This document shows positions 11,417 through 17,632 of a stretch of DNA of 64,000 nt, piece after piece (the first letter of the stretch is position 1; each line of letters starts with the position of its first letter). Made by a program: the position numbers and the translations under genes. The stretch spans positions 44,217,097-44,281,096 of the forward strand of contig OZ023213.1 in the NCBI GenBank assembly GCA_963995525.1, given 5' to 3'. The notes under the pieces were generated by a model, which made no database searches, was not told where the DNA came from, and saw nothing but the letters and a program-made list of their open reading frames with translations. The stretch is from Escarpia spicata. Lineage: Eukaryota > Annelida > Polychaeta > Sabellida > Siboglinidae.

Positions 11417-11496
11417 GCCGGATTAGCTCTCCTGGGAGAGCGTTCGACTAGGGATCGAAAGATCTCGGGTCCGAATCCGCACGTCGGCCCTTTTTT
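11417..11496 (+). ncRNA. tRNA-like Pol III unit
   Basis: The sequence folds as a tRNA cloverleaf in register. The D stem GCTC/GAGC has an 8-nt loop containing GGG. The anticodon stem TTCGA/TCGAA is perfect, with 7-nt loop CTAGGGA (U33 present, G37, anticodon AGG). A 5-nt variable loop follows. The T loop is TCCGAAT, and the discriminator region is followed at once by TTTTTT (11491-11496), a Pol III terminator. Internal A-box (TTAGCTCTCCTGGGAG) and B-box (GGTCCGAATCC, one change from GGTTCGAATCC) sequences are present. The T stem has two central mismatches and the acceptor stem two at its base, so a functional aminoacylated tRNA is doubtful. The body resembles tRNA-Phe more than tRNA-Pro. A tRNA-derived regulatory RNA or a decayed tRNA is possible. 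Confidence 0.55.
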
Positions 11497-11530
11497 AGAT
11501 GCGCTCCATCTAGCGGCGTCGGCTGTTCCT

Positions 11531-11540
11531 TATATATAAG
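11531..11540 (+). promoter_or_regulatory. TATA box upstream of NADAR gene
   Basis: TATATATAAG; its TATAAG begins 41 bp before the NADAR ATG. The same word occurs 43 bp before the starts at 12729 and 14097. Confidence 0.6.
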
Positions 11541-11575
11541 AGGTACCGGTAGTATTGGTAGTAGTAGTCGTCGGT

Positions 11576-12028
11576 ATGTCGGACCCTATAAAGTTTGGCG
11601 GATCGCGCTCGTTCTTGTCGAATATGTACGCGTGCCGATTTAGGGCGTTCGGCCGGGGCTTTCAGTCCGTTGAGCAAGCCTATCAGTATAGGAAAGCAAT
11701 GTTCAACGAAGATCTGGAATGCGCGGCTCTTATCAAAAGAACGCGATCGCCTTATCTGGCAAAACGACGCAGTTACGGAATTCGAAAAAAGAGAACGGGA
11801 ACCGAATGGAATGCCGTTAGAGTCGCGTGTATAAAGGGGTTGTTGATGAGCAAGTTTGGCGGGTCGGATAAGTTGAAGGCCGCCCTGTTGGCCACAGGAG
11901 ACGCCGAATTGGTGGAATGGGTACCGAGCCGGGAGGGTTTCTGGGGTAGCCGGATCGGGGACGTTGCGGGGGAGAACAAGCTCGGTAAACTGTTGATGGA
12001 GGTGCGCGACGCGTATAAAGACGCGTAA
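11576..12028 (+). CDS. NADAR-domain protein (YbiA-like)
   Basis: A 150-codon protein that is almost entirely one NADAR domain. Family landmarks appear in order: KFGGSRSFLSNMY near the N-terminus, the SVEQAYQYRKA helix with the conserved Glu, a W in the middle (GTEWNAVR), then KFGGSDKLKAALLATGDAEL, a W-x-x-x-x-x-G-FWG segment and a C-terminal ENKLGKLLMEVR. NADAR/YbiA proteins are N-glycosidases. Some act on riboflavin intermediates, and others remove ADP-ribose from guanine in nucleic acid, opposing DarT-type ADP-ribosyltransferases. In a viral element I infer a role against ADP-ribose- or NAD-based host defence; this is not shown by the sequence. The ATG at 11576 is chosen over an upstream TTG because it leaves the domain complete and lies 41 bp below TATATATAAG. 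The ORF is intact, first of the rightward virion block, 29 bp before the ATPase. Confidence 0.85.
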   Translation: MSDPIKFGGSRSFLSNMYACRFRAFGRGFQSVEQAYQYRKAMFNEDLECAALIKRTRSPYLAKRRSYGIRKKRTGTEWNAVRVACIKGLLMSKFGGSDKLKAALLATGDAELVEWVPSREGFWGSRIGDVAGENKLGKLLMEVRDAYKDA

Positions 12029-12057
12029 AAAATAGTCGCCGCTATAAGTCATGGAAA

Positions 12058-12690
12058 ATGAGGGGACCACTGTCGAAGCATCCTTTTACGTGTATAGTAG
12101 CCGGCCCTACGGGGTGCGGTAAGACGACGTTCGTCGACCGTCTGATCCGACACGCTATGATCGATCCGCCGCCCGAGAAAATCCTGTGGTGCTACGGACA
12201 GTGGCAGACCGCCTACGCGTCTATGTCGCGTAAAATAGAGTTCGTAGACGGCCTGCCGGATCCGACACGTTTAGACGGTAAAATGAAGACGCTTCTAGTA
12301 CTCGACGACCTCATGGCGGAAACTTATAGCAGCGTGACGGAACTATTTACTAAAAAAAGCCATCATTGTAGTACGTCGGTCGTACAACTACGACAGAACA
12401 TGTTTGCGAAAGGGAAAGAAAACCGTACAATCAGCTTGAACGCCCAATACATAGTGCTATTCAAGAGCCCCGGTGACGCCGGTCAAGTAGGTCACCTAGC
12501 GAAACAGATGTACCCGGGAAAGGTCAACTACCTGATAGAGGCTTTCAAAGACGCGACGTCGCCGGCGTACGGCTATCTCTTCGTGGATCTGAAACAGGAA
12601 ACGGAAGAGGACATGCGCCTGCGTTCGTGCATATTTCCAGACGACCGCCTTCAGTACGTCTACGTACGGAAGGGTGGCGGTCAACTATAA
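12058..12690 (+). CDS. DNA-packaging ATPase (A32/FtsK-HerA type)
   Basis: A 210-residue P-loop ATPase. Walker A is GPTGCGKT at residues 16-23 and Walker B is LLVLDDL at 79-85. A conserved sensor region follows (RQNMFAKGKENRTISLNAQY), then FKSPGDAGQVGHLAKQMYP and a C-terminal DLKQETEEDMRLRSCIFP. This is the genome-packaging ATPase of Polintons, related to poxvirus A32, expected to translocate DNA into the capsid. The ORF is full length and open. An ATG at 12051 in another frame gives only a short peptide, so 12058 is used. A TATAAG (12043-12048) lies only 15 bp upstream, too close to serve this start, so the gene may share the NADAR transcript. Confidence 0.93.
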   Translation: MRGPLSKHPFTCIVAGPTGCGKTTFVDRLIRHAMIDPPPEKILWCYGQWQTAYASMSRKIEFVDGLPDPTRLDGKMKTLLVLDDLMAETYSSVTELFTKKSHHCSTSVVQLRQNMFAKGKENRTISLNAQYIVLFKSPGDAGQVGHLAKQMYPGKVNYLIEAFKDATSPAYGYLFVDLKQETEEDMRLRSCIFPDDRLQYVYVRKGGGQL

Positions 12691-12691
12691 G
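12686..12691 (+). promoter_or_regulatory. TATAAG promoter element
   Basis: TATAAG overlapping the ATPase stop and beginning 43 bp before the ATG at 12729, the same spacing as at 14054/14097. Confidence 0.5.
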
Positions 12692-12728
12692 TAGAGAGGG
12701 ACGTCACCGCGTACGCTTATTAGTCGCT

Positions 12729-13136
12729 ATGACGGTACGACGCGCGGTAGTAGCGGCGAAGCGACGACCAAAGGTGGCGGCGACGGGCTCGGAGCAACGC
12801 GTGAAGAGACACATTCTCGCCCTGCAGCTGTTGGATAGGAATAAGCGGAACATCGATCTGCGAAAAGCCGTGCTCGCCCACTCGGAGGTCGGTCTCATAT
12901 GTAGTCTGTGCGATTGCGCGTACAACATTCTGAGAGGGAACGTAAAGGTGTCGCCGAAGCAGAAACGCGTGTTGACGAAATACAGAGATCACCTGCATAA
13001 CCTGGTCAACAAACGAATTCCGGTGAAGCAGAAGCGAGCCATCTTGCAAACGGGGGCGGTTGGTTTTCTGACGGCCCTGCTAGCGCCGTTAGCGAGCACC
13101 GTTCTCCTGCCACTACTCAAACAGGTCCTCGGGTAA
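12729..13136 (+). CDS. Small basic Polinton protein with hydrophobic C-terminus
   Basis: A 135-codon protein. The basic N-terminus is MTVRRAVVAAKRRPK. A helical core contains LLDRNKRNIDLRKAVLAHS and a Cys pair in CSLCDCAYNIL, followed by basic KQKRVLTKYRDHLHNL and a hydrophobic tail (TGAVGFLTALLAPLASTVLL). Proteins of this layout recur next to the ATPase and integrase genes of Polintons, in my recollection; their function is not known to me. The longer frame beginning at 12627 lies inside the ATPase gene, so the ATG at 12729 is preferred. The stop overlaps the next ATG (TAATG at 13134-13138). Confidence 0.7.
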   Translation: MTVRRAVVAAKRRPKVAATGSEQRVKRHILALQLLDRNKRNIDLRKAVLAHSEVGLICSLCDCAYNILRGNVKVSPKQKRVLTKYRDHLHNLVNKRIPVKQKRAILQTGAVGFLTALLAPLASTVLLPLLKQVLG

Positions 13137-13354
13137 TGGCGAAGAAGATGGCGTTGGTCGACCCGCGATTGGTGAAAAGCCTCCTTCTGCCACAGCAACA
13201 GGCTGAGTAGCCTGGACAGCGACATGAAGGATATTCTAGAGCGGTCGGATGTATCCGAACGCGATAAGGTGGCGTCGTACAATCAACTGCTGAGTCGCTA
13301 CAACACGATAGAGGCGGCTCGAGCGGCGCAACCGGTACGCGTGTCGGTGAACCG
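13136..13354 (+). pseudogene. Small conserved ORF, frameshifted and fused to integrase
   Basis: The frame opens with ATG at 13136 (MAKKMALVDPRL...) and stops at 13208-13210. The expected continuation (SSLDSDMKDILERSDVSERD) lies in another frame from about 13203, so one frameshift falls near 13200. It then runs without a stop into the integrase C-terminal half. I read this as the remnant of a small ORF that normally precedes the integrase, joined to it by an internal deletion near 13350. Function unknown. Confidence 0.6.
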
Positions 13355-13982
13355 ATCCCTGCAAACGTTCCTAAAGAGTCGCGGCGTTCATCATTTCGTG
13401 ACGCATAACGAGGAGACTAAAGCGAGCGTCGTGGAACGTTTTAATCGGACTTTGAAGACGCGCATGTGGCGTTATTTTACGAAACACGAGACGCTGCGCT
13501 ACGTAGAGGCGTTACCGGATTTCGTGCAATCGTACAACAACGCCTACCACCGAAGCATCGGTAGGACGCCGGCGAGCGTCGACGCGACGAATCAGGAGAC
13601 CGTATGGCAACGACTGTACGGTGGTGGTGGTGGTGGTCACCAGAAAAAACCGAAACTGCGCGAGGGAGATCGCGTACGTATCAGTAAGACGATGGGTCAA
13701 TTCAAAAAAGGATACATAGCTAATTGGAGCGAGGAGCTCTTCACCGTCGTAGAGGCGCACCCGTCCGAACCATCCGTTTATCGCCTGAAGGACGACGCCG
13801 GAAAGCCGATAGAGGGCACCTTCTACGAACCGGAACTTTAACGCGTAGTCGTTCCGAAAGACAAACTGTATCGCGTAGAGGCGGTTCTAAAGCGTCGTCG
13901 CGGCAAAGCGCTCGTAAAATGGAGCGGTTATCCGGCCTCCTTCAACAGTTGGATCGACGCCGCGTCGCTGGTGGACCTGTAA
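13355..13982 (+). pseudogene. Polinton integrase (rve/DDE), truncated, with internal stop
   Basis: Only the C-terminal half of a retroviral-type integrase is present. The helix with the third catalytic acid is visible (KASVVERFNRTLK), then MWRYFTKHETLRYV, the SYNNAYHRSI block and an SH3-like region (GDRVRISKTMGQFKKGY, NWSEELFTV). The N-terminal zinc-binding part and the first two catalytic Asp are absent; the gene is fused to the preceding small ORF instead. A TAA at 13839-13841 interrupts the frame. Beyond it the same frame continues to 13982 with a chromodomain-like tail (ALVKWSGYPASFNSWIDA), so the stop is an in-place nonsense change. A Gly run from a GGT repeat lies at 13621-13638. Integration activity is not expected. 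Confidence 0.88.
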
Positions 13983-14053
13983 TGCGTTGGACTCGTCACG
14001 AGGGGTGCTGGTGACTGCACGAGGCGGGCTTATGCAGCGGATTTTCGTTCTTC

Positions 14054-14059
14054 TATAAG
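14054..14059 (+). promoter_or_regulatory. TATAAG promoter element
   Basis: TATAAG beginning 43 bp before the ATG at 14097; compare 11535/11576 and 12686/12729. Confidence 0.55.
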
Positions 14060-14096
14060 GGCCCCTGCTGTATCAACAGACCGCAGTGGCGTGACG

Positions 14097-14450
14097 ATGA
14101 TCGACGAGGCGACGAGGCACGACGACGATACCGCTTCAGGCGCGGCTACCACTCCAGGCGAGCCCGCCAGCAAGGACGTTATCGACGCACCCGCCGAGTT
14201 CGACACTGTCCACGAACCTGTTCCATGGCGGCTCTGCGGCAACGAATGCCCTAAGGCCGTAATCGTATTCCTCTGTCAGGTCGTCGTCCTGTACTTCGTC
14301 ATTGCCGTGAGTATATACAATCTGACGAGAGGTCAAGGCGACTCCAACCTGTGGACGGCGCTGTTGAGCAGCTGTCTCGGTTACCTGCTCCCGAGTCCGT
14401 CTATGGGCGGAGGCGGACAACGACGACAAAGCGATGGCGGTATCGTCTGA
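14097..14450 (+). CDS. Single-pass membrane protein of the Polinton virion block
   Basis: A 117-codon protein. The N-terminal half is acidic and low-complexity (MIDEATRHDDDTASG...). Then come WRLCGNECP, a transmembrane segment (AVIVFLCQVVVLYFVIAVSIY) and the motif NLTRGQGDSNLWTALLSSCL followed by GYLLPSPSM. The W-T-x-L-L-S-S-C-L-G-Y-L-L-P signature recurs in a small ORF upstream of the penton gene in many Polintons, in my recollection. I expect a virion or entry-related membrane protein, but its role is not established. The ATG at 14097 is preferred to the GTG at 14091. Its end overlaps the next start by 17 bp. Confidence 0.75.
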   Translation: MIDEATRHDDDTASGAATTPGEPASKDVIDAPAEFDTVHEPVPWRLCGNECPKAVIVFLCQVVVLYFVIAVSIYNLTRGQGDSNLWTALLSSCLGYLLPSPSMGGGGQRRQSDGGIV

Positions 14451-15300
14451 CTTTTACCTGACGCTACCGAGCAACGCGTCTATGAAGCGGCACCCCGAAA
14501 ATACGTTGACGCACTACATCACGACGTTGCCGCGACGTTTCGACCTGTCGGGGGAATGGGAATGCGGACTGGTGACGCTACAGTATCCGCACACGTGGTA
14601 CAACGTGAGAAAGGATGACGTCTACTTCTTCCTGTCTTGCGCGACGGGCGACCCGGGTACTTACGTGACCATGGATGACGTCATGCTATACCGACAGGGC
14701 GATATTACCTACGGTTTCTACAACAGCGTTTACAAGCTGCTGCACCAGATCAACGCGGCGCTAATGAAATTGAGCACCGATAGGGTCAAGGCGCGCCTAG
14801 AGTACAGCGACGTCTCTAACCAAATGACGCTGCATATGTCGCCGGGTGTCACCTTTACCCTACCGCATACGAGCCGTCTGAAGGACGTACTCGGTTTCCA
14901 TAACGACTTTAACGTGAGTCCCCCGATGATGACCGCCGCACCGGAAACACGCGTCCTTATCGATACCATGCCCGTCGCGTACACGTACGAGTACGAAGGT
15001 CACAATACGGTGGACATGAGGGCGGGCGTCGACAGCATGTACGTGTACACGGACATCGTGGAATCGCGCGTCGTCGGTGACGTGTACGCGCCGCTTCTTC
15101 GAAACATCAGCGTCTACGGTACGCTCGGCAGCATTACATCGGAAACGTTCGACCGCGTCCAATACGTGAAACTGCTGCGGCATCAATTCGATACGGTCGA
15201 GGTCGATATAAGAGACGATTTCGGTCAACCGATACCATTCGAGCAGGGGAAGCTAGTGGTGACACTGCACATCAGACGCTGTAAATCGAAATTGTTTTAA
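14434..15300 (+). CDS. Penton-like minor capsid protein (single jelly roll)
   Basis: A 288-residue protein. The start is typical of the Polinton minor capsid protein: FYLTLPSNASMKRHPENTL, then LPRRFDLSGEWECGLVTLQY and PHTWYNV. Beta-rich sequence follows, with the C-terminal conserved segment (FDTVEVDIRDDFGQPIPFEQ, KLVVTLHIRR). It should form the pentameric vertex capsomer, partner of the major capsid protein. Length is normal and the frame is open. It overlaps the membrane-protein gene by 17 bp and is 8 bp before the pVI/pX-like gene, so co-transcription is likely. Confidence 0.9.
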   Translation: MAVSSDFYLTLPSNASMKRHPENTLTHYITTLPRRFDLSGEWECGLVTLQYPHTWYNVRKDDVYFFLSCATGDPGTYVTMDDVMLYRQGDITYGFYNSVYKLLHQINAALMKLSTDRVKARLEYSDVSNQMTLHMSPGVTFTLPHTSRLKDVLGFHNDFNVSPPMMTAAPETRVLIDTMPVAYTYEYEGHNTVDMRAGVDSMYVYTDIVESRVVGDVYAPLLRNISVYGTLGSITSETFDRVQYVKLLRHQFDTVEVDIRDDFGQPIPFEQGKLVVTLHIRRCKSKLF

Positions 15301-15308
15301 CGACGACA

Positions 15309-15710
15309 ATGCCGGCGAACGCGTACGAAGACTACTACGTTCGACAGGTCGGCGGTCAGCTGCCGGTCTTCGTCGGTGGTCGGGGGCAACGAGTACACGG
15401 TCTAGGCAATATCTTCGGGAGCCTGTTTCGAAGCGCCATGCCGCTTATCAAGAGAGGCGCCTTGGCTTTGGGAAAACGTGCACTCAAAACCGGCATGCAC
15501 GTGGCGCGGGACGTCGTCGCCGGCGGCAATCTGAAAGAGTCGTTAAAAAAGCGCGCGAAGGCGGCCGGTACCGATCTGCTCGACAGCGTATTGAATGGGC
15601 CGCCGAAACAAGTGCAGCGCCGCCGCCGCGTAAAGAAGCCGCGTCGAGTGGCGCCGACCGTCAGTAGACGGAAGAAACGGCGTCGACCGGACGACATATT
15701 CGACGACTAG
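15309..15710 (+). CDS. pVI/pX-like basic virion core protein
   Basis: A 133-residue protein. After an N-terminal YEDYYVRQVGGQLPVFVGG there is an amphipathic Gly/Leu-rich stretch (GLGNIFGSLFRSAMPLIKRG) of the kind seen in adenovirus pVI/pX-like proteins. Next is a helical KRALKTGMHVARDVV segment, and the C-terminus is very basic (RRRRVKKPRRVAPTVSRRKK). Polinton counterparts are thought to act as core or membrane-active entry proteins, released by the viral protease. The GG pairs near the N-terminus could be protease sites; that is inference. The gene ends 2 bp before the capsid gene. Confidence 0.8.
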   Translation: MPANAYEDYYVRQVGGQLPVFVGGRGQRVHGLGNIFGSLFRSAMPLIKRGALALGKRALKTGMHVARDVVAGGNLKESLKKRAKAAGTDLLDSVLNGPPKQVQRRRRVKKPRRVAPTVSRRKKRRRPDDIFDD

Positions 15711-15712
15711 CG

Positions 15713-17020
15713 ATGGCGTTCGTGAATAGCTGCGCAGCTTGCGAGGGCGTGAAGTCCGAACTAGAACTGTTCAGCGGGGTGGTGACGCAGACGAGCGTCG
15801 AGAGTAGTCACTGGACCGTCTACCAGCCGCTGACGGCTCTCGACGCCGGCGGCCCTATCGAGTTCCACATTCCGGGGTCGGGGAACGACTATACGGACTT
15901 GTCGACCCTTCAAGTGTACGTCCGCTTCAAAGTGGTTCAGGGGAATGGCGCCGATGTGGCGGCCGGCGCCGAAGTGGCCCCGGTCAATAATATTCTGCAT
16001 TCGATGTTCAGTCAAATCGACGTGTCGCTGAACGGCACGCTCGTGACGCCGTCGACCAATATGTACGCATACCGGGCCTACATCGAGACCCTGCTGAGTT
16101 ACGGTAGCGATGCGAAACGTTCGCATCTCACGGGGTCGTTGTGGTACAAAGACACCGCCGAGCACATGGACACGCTCGGGGACGAGAACACCGGGTTCGT
16201 GATGCGACGCACCCTGACGAGGGGGAGCCGCGAGGTGGAGCTGATGGGTCGCCTGCACGTCGACTCGTTTATGCAAAACCGCTTCCTACCGAACGGCGTC
16301 GACACTAAAATACGCATGGTGCGCTCGAAGAACGCCTTCGCACTCATGAGCGCGCAAGTCGCACCGGGGTTTCGCATCGTGATACAGGCGATTTCCATGT
16401 ACGTGCGAAAAGTGAAGTTGAACCCTCAAGTCCAGCTGGGTCATATCAAAGCGTGGGAGAAGGGGACGGCTAAGTTCCCAATGAGCCGCGTCGACTGCAA
16501 GTCGTTCTCGATAACGGCGGGTACGCTGTCGCTCACGCACGAGAACCTGTTCTTGGGTGCGATTCCGAAACGCGTATTTCTGATGATGATCGACAACGTC
16601 GCCTATAACGGCGACTCCACTAGAAATCCGTTCGACGCGCGGCACAACGACATAAACTTCCTCACGCTCATCGTCGACGGACGTCAGGTGCCGAGCAAGC
16701 CACTGCAGCCGGACTTCCCGCGCGCCCGGTACATCCGAAGCTACATGAATCTCTTCGAGGCCACCGGAAAGGCGGCCGAGGACGAGGGGAACGACCTATC
16801 GCGCTCGGACTTTGGCGCCGGCTACACCATCTTCGGTTTCGACCTGACACCCAACGGCCTCAACGGGGACCATTTCAACGTCGTGCGTCAGGGGACCGTG
16901 GGCGCCGAAATGCACTTCGGGACGCCGCTACCCCGACCGGTGAACGTCGTCGTGTACGCGGAATACGAGACGGTGATGGAGATCGACCGGAACCGGAACT
17001 TCTTGTACGACTGCGTGTGA
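15713..17020 (+). CDS. Major capsid protein, double jelly roll (hexon-like)
   Basis: A 435-residue protein. The N-terminal region (FSGVVTQTSVESSHWTVYQP, then ALDAGGPIEFHIPGSGNDYT and LSTLQVYVRFKVV) and NNILHSMFSQIDVSLNGT are hallmarks of the Polinton/adintovirus hexon-like protein, a family often annotated as F54H12.2-like in animal genomes. The C-terminus has a GYTIFGFDLTPNGLNGDHFN segment and NVVVYAEYETVMEIDRNRNF. The protein should trimerise into pseudo-hexameric capsomers. The frame is complete with no internal lesion. It lies 4 bp before the protease gene. Confidence 0.95.
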   Translation: MAFVNSCAACEGVKSELELFSGVVTQTSVESSHWTVYQPLTALDAGGPIEFHIPGSGNDYTDLSTLQVYVRFKVVQGNGADVAAGAEVAPVNNILHSMFSQIDVSLNGTLVTPSTNMYAYRAYIETLLSYGSDAKRSHLTGSLWYKDTAEHMDTLGDENTGFVMRRTLTRGSREVELMGRLHVDSFMQNRFLPNGVDTKIRMVRSKNAFALMSAQVAPGFRIVIQAISMYVRKVKLNPQVQLGHIKAWEKGTAKFPMSRVDCKSFSITAGTLSLTHENLFLGAIPKRVFLMMIDNVAYNGDSTRNPFDARHNDINFLTLIVDGRQVPSKPLQPDFPRARYIRSYMNLFEATGKAAEDEGNDLSRSDFGAGYTIFGFDLTPNGLNGDHFNVVRQGTVGAEMHFGTPLPRPVNVVVYAEYETVMEIDRNRNFLYDCV

Positions 17021-17024
17021 CGTA

Positions 17025-17471
17025 ATGGATACGTTCCAACTGATGCGTCGCCTGAAACTCGATGCGTACGCTAAACGCATAGTCGTCGGCGTCGTGCCTA
17101 AAGACGCGCTAACCACCACCACCATCACCACTTACCCGATGGCCTTCGTGTGCAACAACGACGACGGCGGCGAACCGGGCGAGCACTGGGTGGCCATCTA
17201 CGTCGACCGGGGAGGCGTCGGCGAGTACTTCGATTCGTACGGTCTGCCGCCGCTGCACGCCGACTTCCGCGCGTTCCTGCACCGCCACTGCGGCGACGCG
17301 TGGACGTACAACGACAAGCGGCTGCAGAGCGTCGTCTCTAACGTGTGCGGACAATATTGCGTCGCCTACCTGCTCCTCCGATGTCGCGGTATGCCGTTGA
17401 CGACATTCCAGACCCTATTCGGCCCCGATCGAGTGGCTAATGACTGTCTCGTATTCGATTGGCTAAAATAA
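17025..17471 (+). CDS. Adenain-like cysteine protease (C5/Ulp1 fold)
   Basis: A 148-residue protein of normal length for the family. The catalytic residues can all be placed: His54 in G-E-H-W-V-A-I-Y, acidic Asp70 in Y-F-D-S-Y-G, oxyanion Gln101 (seven residues before the nucleophile) and Cys108 in N-V-C-G-Q-Y-C. The WTYNDKRLQ and YLLLRCRGMP segments are also typical. It is expected to process virion precursor proteins during maturation, as in adenovirus. It is the last gene of the rightward block and is followed by AATAAA at 17512. Confidence 0.93.
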   Translation: MDTFQLMRRLKLDAYAKRIVVGVVPKDALTTTTITTYPMAFVCNNDDGGEPGEHWVAIYVDRGGVGEYFDSYGLPPLHADFRAFLHRHCGDAWTYNDKRLQSVVSNVCGQYCVAYLLLRCRGMPLTTFQTLFGPDRVANDCLVFDWLK

Positions 17472-17511
17472 TAACGCTTCTTCGCTTCGCTTTTACGTGT
17501 ATAGTAGTAGT

Positions 17512-17517
17512 AATAAA
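17512..17517 (+). terminator. Poly(A) signal of the virion block
   Basis: AATAAA 41 bp after the protease stop; the first such signal after the rightward virion genes. Confidence 0.75.
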
Positions 17518-17552
17518 AAACGATGAAAACAAAATGTGAATTGTTGTATGTT

Positions 17553-17558
17553 TTTATT
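17553..17558 (-). terminator. Poly(A) signal of the polymerase gene
   Basis: AATAAA on the minus strand, 75 bp past the polymerase stop. Together with 17512 it makes a compact convergent 3' end. A (CATA)n tract lies at about 17570-17590. Confidence 0.7.
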
Positions 17559-17632
17559 ACCCTACCTACCTACATACATACATACATACAGAACCCCCCG
17601 CCACCCCCCTACGAGTTAGACGAGTTAGTTAG

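Noticed and set aside
11417..11490. Calling a functional tRNA-Pro(AGG)
   Set aside because: The T stem and acceptor stem each have two mismatches and the body is closer to tRNA-Phe, so only a tRNA-like unit is supported.
12051..12110. ATG at 12051 as the ATPase start
   Set aside because: It is in another frame and stops after about 20 codons; the Walker A frame starts at 12058.
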